Source: Saxidomus purpurata (taxonomy: Eukaryota > Mollusca > Bivalvia > Venerida > Veneridae). Taken from it: 64,000 nt of DNA. Location of the stretch: positions 12,115,157-12,179,156 of the forward strand of contig JAFMSR010000012.1 in NCBI GenBank assembly GCA_022818135.1, in the 5' to 3' direction. How positions within the stretch are numbered: the first letter of the stretch is position 1; each line of letters opens with the position of its first letter. This document shows positions 1-12,884 of the stretch, piece after piece. The notes beneath the pieces were generated by a model. It ran no database searches. It saw only the letters and a program-made list of their open reading frames with translations, and was not told the origin of the DNA. The position numbers and the translations under genes were made by a program.

Positions 1-189
1 CTCGAGAGCATATCAGAAATTGCAGTTTTTTGTCCTAAAATAGAAATCCCCAGTGATGATATTGTAGAAAGTTATATAAGGAATACGAAACGAACAATTG
101 ATAGTCTTTTGATTGATTACTTTTATGGCAATACATTCTTGGAGCCGTTGTCGGCAGCCATACATCATGAAAGTTTTAAATACACACGA

Positions 190-440
190 CCAATATTTTT
201 CAGTACAAACACGTTTGCAGTACCAAAATACTTACAGTGCCAACATATTTTCAATACCAACTTATTTCAGGATTCACATTTTTTAAGTACCAATATGTTG
301 CAGTACGAACATGTTTGGTATTTGTTCATTACCGACTTGTTTTATTACCAAAAAGTGTCCGTATCAGCATGTTTTCAGTACCAACATGTTTTCAGTACAT
401 GTTTTCAATACCAACATGCTTTTGGTACCAGCAATACTGA
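190..440. repeat. degenerate minisatellite, unit about 18 bp
   Basis: The motif CAGTACCAACATGTTTT recurs with substitutions and small gaps, for example near 240, 290, 380 and 400. The last units, around 365-425, are the closest to each other. The repeat keeps short frames open here by chance, because its unit is close to a multiple of three. No gene is supported. Confidence 0.7.
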
Positions 441-484
441 CATACCGTTGACGTATCGATAAAACAATTTTCTTATTCCACGTT

Positions 485-660
485 GAAGAAATTAACGAAC
501 CCTTCGGCCTACATATTTCATGCGAAATGATCACTTCATTACAACAAACTAAACCAATTACCCACCGACCAATTTCAAAGCTTAACTAATTGAATGCACA
601 GCTTTTCGACAAGTTAATAAGAAATTCGGTCAAATGGTACAGAACATACTGTATTTGTGG
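485..660 (+). other. core element, copy 1 of 6
   Basis: The copy starts at GAAATTAACGAACCC and runs through TGACTTCAT-like and ACTAAACCA motifs to ATTGAATGCACAGCTTTTCG and AAGAAATTCGGTCAAATGG. Over the last 51 bp it matches the copy at 7228 at 43 positions, counted by hand. No conserved reading frame spans the copies. Its function is unknown. Confidence 0.65.
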
Positions 661-3600
661 CTCAGAAGTTTTCCATTCCTTCAAAAAAGAGCTCTGTTAA
701 GAAGAGAAGATAATTTTATCAATTTTGCACGCCTACCAGTTGTTGTTTAATATGAAGGGCCTTGAACCTCGTGTACATGTTTGTTTAAAAAACCTGTGTA
801 CATTAGAAAATTTAATACATCTCTCTTCAAAATCTCGAAATGGCAATGCTGCCATTTGGTTATACAAAATGCATTAGACACAATGAACGCTTTGAAAACA
901 TGCAAGAAATAGAAGTTAATTGCCAGTTTCAGTGAAAGATGGAGATACGTTTCACTGTGTGAGCATCCAAAAGAAATATTTGCACGAGATGCATAAGCAT
1001 TTTCAATCAGTCGGTTTGTGAATTCACAAGTCGGCTCAAATCAAGTTTGAAATCAGCAAATCTGAGAAATTGCTTTTTTTCAAATGGTGCAACTTTATCA
1101 CACTTTGTTCTAAGATACACTGCAAGATATCTGTAATCGAAGCAGTCATACATTTATTTTTCGTTTAAAAAAAATCCGAAGAGGATAACACGATTTTTTG
1201 GCAATTTTCATGACTAAAATCCACCAATCTTTACAGCTTAAATGAAAGTCTGAGAAGATGGATTTTTTTTCTGTATTGAACATGTGTTATAGAAATATGA
1301 CCATGCTAAAATAAGTATGAGAAATTGCATTAATTTTCATTCTTTGGCAAATTAAAGTAGTCAATATTTTCGACTTTCCAATCAAATTAATATTTCCCCG
1401 TTCCCTGTTAATCATCGTGCTTTTTATCAGTAACGAATTCAATATTTTCGCTGTCTCTATGGCAGCAATTTTGTCTGGATAATTTAAGTTCGTATTAGCT
1501 GACACTTCAGTAGCAAGGAAGAAATTAATAAGACAAATTGGAAGTCTCTTGAAATGATTATTACCATAAGAGATTTTCTGCAGCGTTGGAAACGTACAGC
1601 ACAGACACATTCGGGTCCTGCAAGACAATTAACACAAAAGAATGCCCTGTAGATTGATATTAGTGAAACGTAGTTTATGCTCCCTTAAAATACTTATTAA
1701 TCAGGCAGGCGAATGCACATTTTAATCATTTTATCTACATCCTGAAAGCGCAAGCCTTATACTCTTTTTGTATTCCTGACGAGTTATTGCAAACTGGCAG
1801 ACCACGCAGACTTCCTGGACCAAAAAGCAGTAACCGTCTTAATGGATGTGTCTGTTTTGGAAAGAGGAACAGGTTGTTGAGGGGTTAAATATGGTGAACA
1901 GGAAGGAGTAAGCAGCGTGGTTTCCTTCTTTTAAGGCAAATATTAAGTGATCAGATTCCTATTGCCATGCAGGACAGACCGTAAATAGAACTTTTTTTCA
2001 GAATAGATATTTCATATTTTTCTTCATTTTCTACAAGAATGTGATTTTATTACATATAACCAGTGAGTTACATGTCTTTATGTGGAATCGCAACTAGAAA
2101 TTGTTAAACATAATATGCTTATTGGCGATTAAGACTTTTTAATATTGAGTAGTAAATCATTACAGACTGACAAGCTTAAGCAAGATTTTGAATGTTTCGA
2201 ATATTGCATGGCTTTAGATGAATTCAGACAAGTTTATGTGTTTCATATGCAATGTAGTAAACACAGAAATGTAAGGCTTTTAAAAATAGGACGCACGTAG
2301 GTTTGGATTAATTCTTTAATATTTGTTTGCATAAGCTTTTTTATGAAAGCCACTCTTTCATGAAATCTTAGTAGTGTATTTAATATTGCCACACCCCCAA
2401 ATGACAATTCAAATGGTCCTTTGTCTAATTAAAAATTAGTCGAATAACACGTGAAGGGAATCTGTATTTTTAAGGTATTTTTAAAAATGATTAATATGTT
2501 AAATATGTAATCAATTAGAAATATAACTGTAATTTCTAACTAAAAATAGCATTTAGACTTCAGATGTTAAATTTCTTTGATATTATATCAATAAGATCGG
2601 TTATTTGGTACAGAAAGCGAGCACAGACAAATGATAGGATTGCATTTACAAAGTCACATGAACTGATTATTGTAACAAATGGATCAATTCATTTCTTTCG
2701 GAAAGAACAATCTGTGTAGTAGGATATAATACCCGAAGGAATTTAAAGGAAATCACACAATTCATTGTCTGTAAAACAATCATACTGAAGAAAATGAGAT
2801 AATCATTTTCAAGAATTTGGCTACAGTGATATTGATATACTCTTGTTTGATTAAATGGATAGACAATATAACTCTTAGAGCAGATTTTATAGATGTCAAA
2901 GTGTTACCTGAATTAGATTTCTCTTTAAAACACGTGCCGCTCCTGCTGTAAGGAAAACTGTAAAAAAATGTAATCATGCATCTTGTTAATTGAAGACATA
3001 AATTGTACACATAAAATGACCTTTCACTACAACAACAATATCAGCATAACATGCAAATTTTGAATTCTTACAATCCAGTTGCTGACAATTTAAGTTCTAT
3101 GTTTGAAAACTACCATTATATTTTGTGAATAAGAATAAACTAAAATAGCTGTTTTGTCAACATATTAAAGGGGCGCTCCCTACATACAGATTATATATTA
3201 TCGAAACATAGATTATGTGTTCAATGAACGTAAAATGATAAATAAATACAATTTCGAAGAAGAACCTATGGCGAAAAATTCCTCACTTTACCACAATTAA
3301 TCAATATGGAGGCTTTCTGTAATAAATCGCATCCACCCATTAATTGTACAACAACAACTCTACATAGATTATAGAATGGTTTACGGCACTGCAATATATT
3401 TTAAACAGCTTGTTTTACCGATAGTGACTGGGAATGCATAGCTGAAACTTTTAGGTGGAGTTATAATTTTTCCAAGGATTATATTATTTATGTTTTGGAA
3501 GTTATTTAGTTTGACATCAGTTATAGGGTATGTCCCTTTAAGGATTATTTCTGTGAACCTTTCAAATTGATCATAATATATAACTTATTCGAACTATCTA

Positions 3601-4024
3601 GCCTTCATAACGTTTGGAATAAATCAGTTTGCATTTTTACATGTTCCTTGCATTTCAATAATGATTTATGTAACATGTAACTTTTGTGCTGTGTGTTACT
3701 TTTCAGATTTTCATTAATTTTTTTGCTTTGTTGTCTTTTTGAAGTTGATAAAATAGTTTGCTATACCTCTCATCACCACACAGATGTAGGTACCTAATGA
3801 ACGCCTTAATCCTTTATGTGATAAAGTTTACTTTTCAGTGCGTTTAGGATCAACATGTGCTTTATAATTATCCATTAGGGGATGACGATTACCTACATGG
3901 AATTATTTCTTTAACCCAAATTATGTAACTTGTTCGAGTCCAATTCATATAAACATTTGAAAGAAGTTTGACTCTCGTTCATAATGTATGTCTAACAATT
4001 TGCATATCAACAGAGAACCATTTC

Positions 4025-4194
4025 GACACACTAAAGAGTTTAGTCCAAACATGTAATGTGAAAAAAAGTTTGAATATCCATAAATCAGAGTTTAATCCAT
4101 ACATGTAATGTAAAAAACAAGACAGAAAATCCATAAATCAGAGTTTAATCCTTACATGTAATGTAAAAAACAAGACAGAAAATCCATAAATTTG
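4025..4194. repeat. tandem repeat, unit 53 bp, about 3 copies
   Basis: CCATAAATCAGAGTTTAATC recurs at 4078 and 4131, and a third CCATAAA starts at 4184, which gives a 53-bp period. The last two units are nearly identical and the first (from 4025) is diverged. The repeat lies in the part of unit 1 that has little counterpart in unit 2. Confidence 0.85.
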
Positions 4195-4749
4195 TTTTAA
4201 CTAACAGTGCTTAGGGAAAGATATTCATACTGCTTTGTTTTTATTGAAGTTCATACATACTACTGTGTAAATTATATGCAATCAACCTATCAATTTGAAA
4301 TGCACTGCTTTTGATGCCTGTCATGATTGTAGTATAAACTACTTCACAAAAAGACTCTCAAAAGTATTGGGATAGAATGTTCTAACATGAACATATAACC
4401 GCATCATGTTTAGATTCTAGCGCTTTACGTAACGGGTGGTTCTTCGGTAAAACCCGAAGGGTGAACATCGTCAAAGATTAAGATTCCAATTTGTGTTTCC
4501 AAATTTAATTTGATATCCACAACAGCTTTAAAAAATATAGGTTTGCATACATATTCACCGTATTACTAATTAAACAGATTTTTGCGAGCATATTTAAAGG
4601 ATGGTTTACCGATGTCTTAAAGAAAATATTTGGTTGTATGACAAAATCAGTTTCCTATACTATCTATCTCAAGGTCGTTTCTAGTTAGGTTTTCTGCACC
4701 AGGGCCTTTTATATTGTTAAAACAGATTTTCATTACCCCATCAGAGATT

Positions 4750-4930
4750 CAGAAATTAACGAACCTTTATAACAGTCGGTTTCGTGTGGAAAATGACTTC
4801 ATCAGGACTAAATAAACCAGACTTCACTGTTAGATTTCATGTTCCGCCGACTGAATATACAGCTTTGTGGTCTGTTATCAAGACATTTAATCAATTACAA
4901 AACAAGCGACTATATATCTGGCAAAAGGCG
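4750..4930 (+). other. core element, copy 2 of 6
   Basis: This copy begins AGAAATTAACGAACC, like copy 1. From about 4820 it is very close to copy 4: 71 of 81 ungapped positions match by hand count. A short frame reading FTVRFHVPPTEYTALWSVIK is open here and its counterpart is open in copy 4. Of the codons that differ, six change the amino acid and three are silent, so the conservation does not look like protein constraint. Confidence 0.65.
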
Positions 4931-4962
4931 TTCCTTTCGTTCCTTTCGTTCATTTCGTTCGA
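4929..4962. repeat. 9-bp microsatellite
   Basis: About four units of GTTCCTTTC, the last ones altered. The partner position near 11065 lacks this expansion, so it arose after the duplication. Confidence 0.75.
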
Positions 4963-6994
4963 TAAAAGAATCTAAAGCAAAACAAGTGACAACGTTGATT
5001 ACATCAAATTTAGCTACTGTATTCAAGTTCGATTGAATCAATGAGTTGCAAGCACTGTATTTAGCAGAATGATCGTTTGATGGAATAATGCACGAATTGT
5101 AACTGTATCTATGCAGCGAAATAGACGGGTGACGAAAACATATTAATAAAGATGTAAAAGGGAAAATCACGCCACATACTGGGAATTTAAAGTTTCGCTA
5201 TAGCAGTCATGAGAAGGGAATGCAATATACATTATGAAAACTTTTATGAAATCGCACCATTAATTGTCTCTGAAATAGTGGACTAAGGAAACGAAGATTT
5301 ATCTAAAAAAAAATACGATCAAATTGACACCCATTTACCTCTTGCAGTTCAAAGCAAAACTATTTCACACTTCTGATTTTAGAATAGAATTGTAATTGTA
5401 TACACCTGTAATTGAAATAAATCAGTAAAACAAGTCCAATAATCGGTCGAAGGAAATTGATTTCCCGATGCACTTTAAGATATTGTTTTAGAAAACTTGA
5501 TTTGTACCCGGTCTTACCTTACCTTACCTATATATAGGAAAGTATTGAGAGAAAGCCTGTTGTTTGTGTTTTGATATTTACCCATTTTCTTCTATTCACA
5601 TTTTAATAATTTTCACTTTCATTGATATAATTATGTTTAATTTAATCTCAGTTGCTTCGATCATTCAAGCAATGTGATCTTATCTTTATTTTTTTTCTGA
5701 ATTGGAAATAATTTAGCCCGCTTAGATTATACTAATATACACCATCTAAAGCTATAGAGAGCACAACGCTCAGTAAATGAATTCAGTGTAAAATTACTGT
5801 CCGTTATAATTGAAAAGAAGACATTTGAGAATCAGTTTTACTCCAGATACTACCAGAAATACAACCAAAATATATATTTAGCTGTATGAAGTTTTATTCC
5901 CAGTGAATATGATGGAAAGCCATGAAAATCAGTTTTGTCTATTCTTTGTTATAAGTTAAAAGTCAATCCAATTTTGAGGTATATTTTCATTTCCAACCAT
6001 TAGTTACCGAAGGAAGTAACTCTGAAGGTCACTTGTCCTCAAATTTTAATGTTTTAAGCATATTTCTCAGCTGTAATTTGAGACTTTTGAGCAATAATAA
6101 ATTTTGTAGTCAGGGGTTTAATTGAAACAGAAATACAAACCACTTTTAATTAGTTAATTCTGCTAACCTTCAAGAAAATATTAATAGAGAATTTAAACGA
6201 AAAGATCCTCGTTGGACAGAATTAACATTTTAGTAAAGTTTTATACGGAACGTAGTACTACCGGGAGGCATTATACAACGGTTTTTATGCATAACAACCT
6301 CGAGGATTACAGTCTAGAACTTGAAGGAATAAATAATACACTTTCGTCTGATTGGTTCAAGGAATATTTACCTCTAGCAATTTACACAGTAGTATGTATT
6401 AACTTCGATAATAAATAGATTACATGATGCAAGGGTGGCGTTACAGAAAATTAGATTCTGATGAAACATGCCCAAAATATCGCATGCGCAATGAAGAATA
6501 ATTATATATAGATTCTAGTTAGAGACAGTGCAACAGACGATGTAACTATTTCTGTTCATTTCTATATATTTTTTTCTGAAAAATTATTTACTTTTACTAC
6601 TACTTGATTGTCATTCTTTAAGCAGCAACACGTTGTGAAGACGAACGCCATACGTTTATTATGGATGAAGCCACCTTTTTATCTGTTCTTATTGCTTATT
6701 GAAGAATTTAATATTAAATTTTATATAATGATTCGTATGGACACACACCTTCAATATGTAAAGAAAATAAACTATCTGACACTTAATTTTACCACTTAAT
6801 CAGTACAGAAAATAGCAACCTCGAAATATTTGAGCAGTATTCTGGACCTTTTTTGGAAATATGGTCATTTTATTGACCGAAAGGAAGATTTTTATACCAG
6901 AACTCAACCGTACTGTATAGTCTGCATCAATTGATTTAAGGTCTGTCTGGTCACAAAGAGATAGATTCAAATGGCAGAACAAGTTATTTATAAC

Positions 6995-7105
6995 AATACT
7001 GAAACTGTCTTGGCAAATTTGAGGGATACAGAGCAATAGATTGTATACTGAAATAAATAAAATACTGAAATGGTCTTGGTAATTTTGCAGGATACTGTTT
7101 GATAC
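6995..7105. repeat. two-copy local tandem repeat, about 64 bp
   Basis: ATACTGAAACTGTCTTGGCA and, about 64 bp later, ATACTGAAATGGTCTTGGTA each lead into a GGATAC motif. It lies at the junction between unit 1 and unit 2. Confidence 0.6.
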
Positions 7106-7227
7106 AAAACCTTATTGGCACAATTTTGCTACATGTACCACTACAATATCTTCTTTAAATTACTACTATTCCTATCGTGGATGACAATCGTTTGGTAACC
7201 GAGAAAATTTCGTTTCGGATTCATCGT

Positions 7228-7410
7228 TCAACAAATTAATAAACCTCTCTGCTTGTCTGTTTCGTGCCTAATAACGACTTCATTACAACTAACTAAACCA
7301 ATTATCCATTGGTCAAGTACAACGCTAAATTACATATTCTCCTAATTGAAAGCACAGCGTACCGACTAGTTCATAAGAAATTCAATCAAATGGTACCAGA
7401 ACATACTGTT
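7228..7410 (+). other. core element, copy 3 of 6
   Basis: It carries ACAAATTAATAAACC, GACTTCATTACAACTAACTA, then ATTGAAAGCACAGCGTACCG and AAGAAATTCAATCAAATGG. It is the direct partner of copy 1 and shares its end with copies 2, 4, 5 and 6. Confidence 0.65.
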
Positions 7411-9149
7411 TTTGTGGCGCAGAGGTTTTCTTGCGTTCAATAAAGAGCTATTTTCAAGAAAAGAAGAACTTTTATCGTCTGTGCACCACTTCTCTTGTGG
7501 CCGGTCATTTAGTAATGAGTCGTTACGATCATTTTTAATGAATTGACGGCTATTATATGTAAAAAAAAAGCAGAGATTTTGTAAATGGTATCTATCCTTA
7601 TCGATCATTTAATTTTGAATTTGCTAGACAAAAACTTTTTTTTCATATGACACCGCTACAGCAGACATTTGTCGTGGCTTAACAATCTAGCATAAACGAA
7701 AAGGAATGTGTGATCTTAACAGAAAGAAATTTTGTTTATGTTTATTCATTCGTTTTAAGAGAATGTAATTATTGTTTTATTTTTCATGACCATAAACCGT
7801 TATTGTTTTAATGACAGTCTGAAAAGATACAAGACGAATTTCTATCTGAATGAAAATATATTGCCAAACATGTAAGGACTTGCATTTATGCAGTGGAATT
7901 TCCAGTCTTTGGGCAAATTACAGTTGTCAGTATTAATTTACAATTTTCCAATCCTCGTTTCTTATTGAGCACTTCAGCTTTATTAGCGAATTTGATATTT
8001 TGGCTGACTCTATGGCAGCAATCTTCATGCTGAGAAAAAATGTTAGGACAATTAAAATTCATATCAGCAGACACTTTGTCAGCAAAGAAGAAATTAATAA
8101 GAGACAAATTGGAAATATCTCAATGATTATTACTGGGAGAGATTTCCTGCAATGTTTTGCGGTAAGAAACATACATCATAGTGGCATTAAGGGCATTGAA
8201 TGAACAGGCACCGTTCATTATATACAGTATATTTCCCTCAAAGTTCAATCAAAATACCAACACCAGGGACGAAACCACGATGTTGTCGTGTATGTCGTTT
8301 CATAGACGCAGCCTCATGTTCTTTATACATTCCCAAAATTTACTGAAAATGTGACAGACCACACATAATTCCGCGAAAGCAACGAGTGTTTAAGGGATTA
8401 GCTATGGTGAATAAGGAATCAGGTTGAGAGTGAAGTGCCGTTACCTTCTTTTCACACAATATCAATAATCCAATGAAGGAAAAGTGTTAACAGAACTGCG
8501 TTTCAAATGAAAATTTCAAAGTTTCTTCATATTGTATACATATACACAGTTACAGGTCTATAGTTTGAAATTGAATGTATTTACGAGTAATATAACGTTC
8601 GCAGAACAAATTATTTATGCTTGGACAACTCAATCTTCTAGATGCTCCGACAGAGCTACTTATTCTTCCGTATGCGTTAGATAGGAAGCCACTTCACCTA
8701 CCTTGCACTATTTGAGAAATAAAATAAGCCTGTTTATACATGCAAGTATATGATAAAAGTTCATCATATCATTTTGACAAGGGAAAGTCGCGATGCGAAA
8801 TTGATATATGCAGATGGCAACAAGTGAAGCGTTTACCTTTACTTGTTTGGCAATACTTTCTTTTGTTGAAACGTTTTGTCTACAACTGTATAAATACACA
8901 GTGTCCTTGTGTTTTATATGTATTGCCAACGTACTTCAATTTACATGTATGGTTTATCTAATTGCGCAAGTAATGCATGCAAGTTATTTTCGAACAAGCT
9001 GTGACATCATTTATCCAATTAATATTAACATGTACCAGCAGATTTGTTTGGCATATCACAAAAGCAAGATATTTATATCATTTACATGCTTATTCACGAA
9101 ACCATTGTAATTTGTTCTAGGCACTTACGTTTATGGATTTTGTTGAAAA

Positions 9150-9295
9150 GTCGATGCATGAGTCAAAAAGGTAGCGCGTTAGTCTGGGGATCAGAGGTCC
9201 CGGGTTCAATACTCACCAGTGCCCAAGACACAAATAACTCCACATTGCCCCTTCCTCACTTCGAGATTGATTCCATCTAGAGTGAGTCCAGAAAG
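9150..9295 (+). mobile_element. SINE-like element with tRNA-derived head
   Basis: GGTAGCGCGTTAGTC is followed by GAGGTCCCGGGTTCAATAC, which resembles the second half of a tRNA with a B box. A short unrelated tail follows. The two promoter boxes are too close together for a working tRNA, so a SINE head or tRNA pseudogene is likelier. The matching place in unit 1 lacks it. Confidence 0.5.
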
Positions 9296-10865
9296 TGATT
9301 ATATTATCATGTACTAGTTGTAAGAACATGTTTTTTTCAATCGAGATTTAGAAAATACGTATAAATTAATCTAAAGGCTAAAGAATGGTCAAATTATCAA
9401 ACAAAGACATTCGTAAATTCTAGATGCCACGACATGTATTTTATTAAGAGTCGATTAAACTATATATCCTTAATGTACATACTTTTGCAGTATATTGTTT
9501 CATAGTTTACGAAAACAACGACTTTAAAACCTAGACAATTTGTCGATATCACATAAGGGAATAAACAAAATATGAATTTCATGTACTTTTCTTAAATTTA
9601 GTAAATTGGAAGGAATTCTCGCGAGAGAAACCAATAAAAGACATAGGCTTGAATTTCAGTCTAACTGACAATCTTGAATAATTATAAAAGAAATCAAATT
9701 GCATTTATATGAATAAATAATGTAATGTCTTAAATGACATTTATATGTGCAGATGATATTGATATGATTTCGTTCTGATGTTTTATGAGGTTCTTTTAAT
9801 ATACATGCATGGCACTGACACTCAGAAGAATAATTTGAAAAGAAACCGAATCATGTTAAAATGATATGATTGCATTTATAATTAGCAGCCGTATAAATTG
9901 CGAAATATAACAAAGAGATAATTGCAACTCTTACGGAAAGAAATAAAGAAATATCCGCTTCGGATGCGTTTTAATACCTTGAGGACTTTCGAGGATATCT
10001 AACCATCCATAAGTTCTAAACATCTGAGCAAGATAATTCTGAAGAAAAGATCATATCCAGGAAAATGACTACTGGGACTTTTGATACGCTTTCGTCTGTC
10101 CAAATGCGTATACATAGAGCAGATTTTAAATGTCATATTGTAACTTTATACATCATGTAATACAACTTCTCATTAAAACTCGTACCGATAATTTGTTACA
10201 GGAAATTGCTTTTCTATGATGCTATCAAAACAGTAATACTGTAATAATGTATGTAGTAGATTTTAAAAAACTTGAAGACGGTAGGCATAAATCCTCCTAT
10301 ACAACAATATCAATGGACAGAAATATATGCTAATTTTCAATTTTTGGCTATAAGCGGTTTTTGCTCCACTTTGAATAAGCAGCTTCATCAATATTTCGCA
10401 CATTCTATGAACTTTTCCAGCATTGTCTTAATATGAAACTTAACTTGTTTGATATCTGATCAACATATGGTTTGCATCTTTCTACACACCAGCCAATTGA
10501 TACTGATTTTTGTAAGGTTGTGAGTTACTACTCTAGCGGCGTTTTTTTGACATTATCTATGAATTTCAGTATCTAATTAGATTTTGACTACTTCGGCCTT
10601 GTAATGTAGTTCGATGTTCGAATGTAGTAACCAATAATCGTCAACGGTTGGTGAGTTTGAGCCTAACAAACAAGGAGTAAGCCAGAAAAATATGAAATTT
10701 CCAACGAAGGTTTAGTGTAACCATAAAGAAAATATTTGATTGTAGGACAAAACGCTTACACAGAAGCCATTCTTTTAAATATAAAATCGATTTGCGATGT
10801 ATTTCCCAGTACCCTATGAAGACGAACTCTTTACTTTGTCAAAAACGAGAACGCTTACGCAATCT

Positions 10866-11060
10866 TGAAGACATTAATGAGCCTGAATGTCAGTCAGTTT
10901 CTTACGGAAAAAATGATTTCATCCGGACTAACCGAACTGATTATCCTCCTGTCGAGTTCACAGTTAGATTACATGTTCCGCCGAATGAGTATGCAGCTTT
11001 GTGGTTTGTTATCAAGAAGTTTAATCAATTACAGGACTGCGCCTACATTTGCGGCTAAAG
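10866..11060 (+). other. core element, copy 4 of 6
   Basis: ACATTAATGAGCCTGAAT opens the copy, followed by ATGATTTCATCCGGACTAAC, ACATGTTCCGCCGAATGAG and GTTATCAAGAAGTTTAATC. It is the closest relative of copy 2, and homology with that copy continues past the core to about 11470. Confidence 0.65.
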
Positions 11061-11899
11061 GCGCCCTTTCCTGTCGAAGAATCTAAAGTAAAACAAGTGT
11101 TGACATCATTAATTTTACGCAAACGTACTGTGTTCAAGTCTTGATTCAATAATGAGTTAGAAAATCTGGATAGAGCTGAAATGAACGTTTGGGGAAATAA
11201 AACGCAGGGATTTATAATGTATCTTCACAAGAAAATAGGTGGAGAAACGTCAAAAAACTCATAGGCAAAGATATAGAAGGCAAATCACTTCATTCTTTAT
11301 GGAATGAAAGTTTCGTTCAAACACTCATTACATGAGTGAGCAATACATAACTTGAAAAAGTAAAGGCATCGAACCATTCATTGTCTCTAGAAATATTGCA
11401 ATTAAAGGTTTATTTGAAAATCTAACTAATGATGCACTTTCATTTGTTACAGTTCCAAGAGAAATAGTCAATATATACGCTTTTAAATACTATAAACGTC
11501 AGTGGTAATATATTTTATTTAAAAGTTGATTAAGGAGGAAATGTGACGTTGTCATGCTACATTTTGTTTAAATCCCATTATCGTACAGGCGGTTCACTTT
11601 GATTCAGCCTACCGGTATTACTTTTGTTTTCATTATGTGCTTTGTGTGATGCATATGTGTGTGCTGTTCTCCGTTTTTGCACTTGGCAAACGCGTCGCTC
11701 TTTGCTTGAACTTTGGCAAAGTGATTGCAAAATGTGAAATTTTTTTCTTTTCTTGACAAATCTTTAGCCAGCAATATAGTTCTATTGATTTGATCGATTT
11801 ATTTAAAATGTGGATGCTTTGTAGCAGGGCTGAGCATTTAAATGTCAGAACAAGTGATTTATACAAAACACAGAAACGGTGCTAAAATCATGTTGATGC

Positions 11900-12884
11900 T
11901 TTAAGTTGGACAAACACGTTTATGTGGTACTGAAACAGAATAGATAAGAGCCTATTACTTTGTACTTTTGCCTTTCCCACCGTTTTACGATATGTCTGGC
12001 TTCTTTCGGTCGACAATATTGTTAATGCGTGTTTGCTCTGAGTATAAGGCGACTACGAATGATAACAAAAACCCAGACTTCTAAATAATTCATCAACCAT
12101 ACACAAATGTCATAACTTTGAAGGTAGTGTTCTTTGGGAAAAAGAGACATGGTTCCTTCAGACATGAAAGAACATGTGACATTTGACATTTCTATGTGAG
12201 GGGAGTTACTATTAGCTGTAAAAAAGTGAAGGGTAAGACATTTTTTTATATTTAATGGAATGTCGCGATTTCCCGATGTTAGAAAGGAAATTGATCTACA
12301 ATTGAACAGATATATCAGAAAAGTGTTTTTTCCTACTTCCCAAGAAACACATTATTAACATACTGTTGATTTTAGCGCTTTTCTTCTGTGTATACCATTC
12401 TTTAAACCGAAGAAGTTCACTGTACCTCTATGTTCCTACAATCGGCGTTATTTCCATTGCTTTCTCTTCATTGTCGAGTATTTGACGTACTTGGACGCGT
12501 CAATTCCGAGCAGATTACAAATATATAGTAACTGATCTTTCTGGGCATTAAAGATATTGTATCTTCATTTTATCATCTTTACCGGTATAATAAAGTCGTC
12601 CGTCGGGTTTTATTTTAATGAAAAGTAATAAATATATTATATATCTATAACTCATTTCAATTGTCAGTTCTTCACCATAAATATTAAATATGTTTAATAT
12701 ATCTAAAATTGTTCCAACCTATTTTTTCTACAGACGAATATTAATCATGGGCGTGAATCGTCGTGTGAACTTTACTACTTTACACGGTGGTCCCATACGA
12801 GCTGTTTATGAAAGCTCCATGCATAATTTTTGTTTCAGCACTGCATAGAAACTTTATCGTATTAAAATGTAAAAGGCATGTTCC
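11900..12884. other. AT-rich spacer, nothing recognised
   Basis: No open frame above 60 codons, no repeat structure and no recognisable element. It separates the first duplicated pair from the AAGGTCA-rich repeat. Confidence 0.5.

Larger units (their letters stand above)
480..7110. repeat. ancient tandem duplication, unit 1 (partner of 7200-11900)
   Basis: Blocks of this stretch line up in the same order and orientation with 7200-11900: 485-780 with 7228-7530, 1310-1640 with 7880-8190, 1850-2000 with 8395-8530, 2600-2800 with 9860-10050, 4560-5440 with 10700-11470, and 6800-7000 with 11640-11890. The offset falls from about 6.7 kb to about 4.9 kb because of indels. About 3100-4560 has little counterpart in the partner. 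Identity is patchy, and most blocks are clearly diverged by eye. No intact gene is seen. A minus-strand frame at 1287-1628 has a related frame at 7886-8107, but the changes between them are mostly amino-acid-changing and one copy is frameshifted. Confidence 0.8.
7200..11900. repeat. ancient tandem duplication, unit 2 (partner of 480-7110)
   Basis: This unit is collinear with 480-7110. A clear anchor is ATGGCAGAACAAGTTATTTA near 6970, which corresponds to ATGTCAGAACAAGTGATTTA near 11841. It carries a SINE-like insertion at 9150-9295 that unit 1 lacks. It lacks most of the 3100-4560 part of unit 1. No gene is supported inside it; all open frames are under about 100 codons. Confidence 0.8.

Noticed and set aside
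109..462. 117-codon frame at the left end
   Set aside because: It starts at TTG and its repeated YQHVF-like residues simply follow the 18-bp minisatellite.
1287..1628. Minus-strand 113-codon frame with a related frame at 7886-8107
   Set aside because: They are similar because the DNA is duplicated. Codon changes are mainly amino-acid-changing, one copy has a frame-breaking insertion, and neither resembles a known protein.
9150..9295. Functional tRNA gene
   Set aside because: No 5' half with a proper A box and D arm, and no acceptor stem can be paired.
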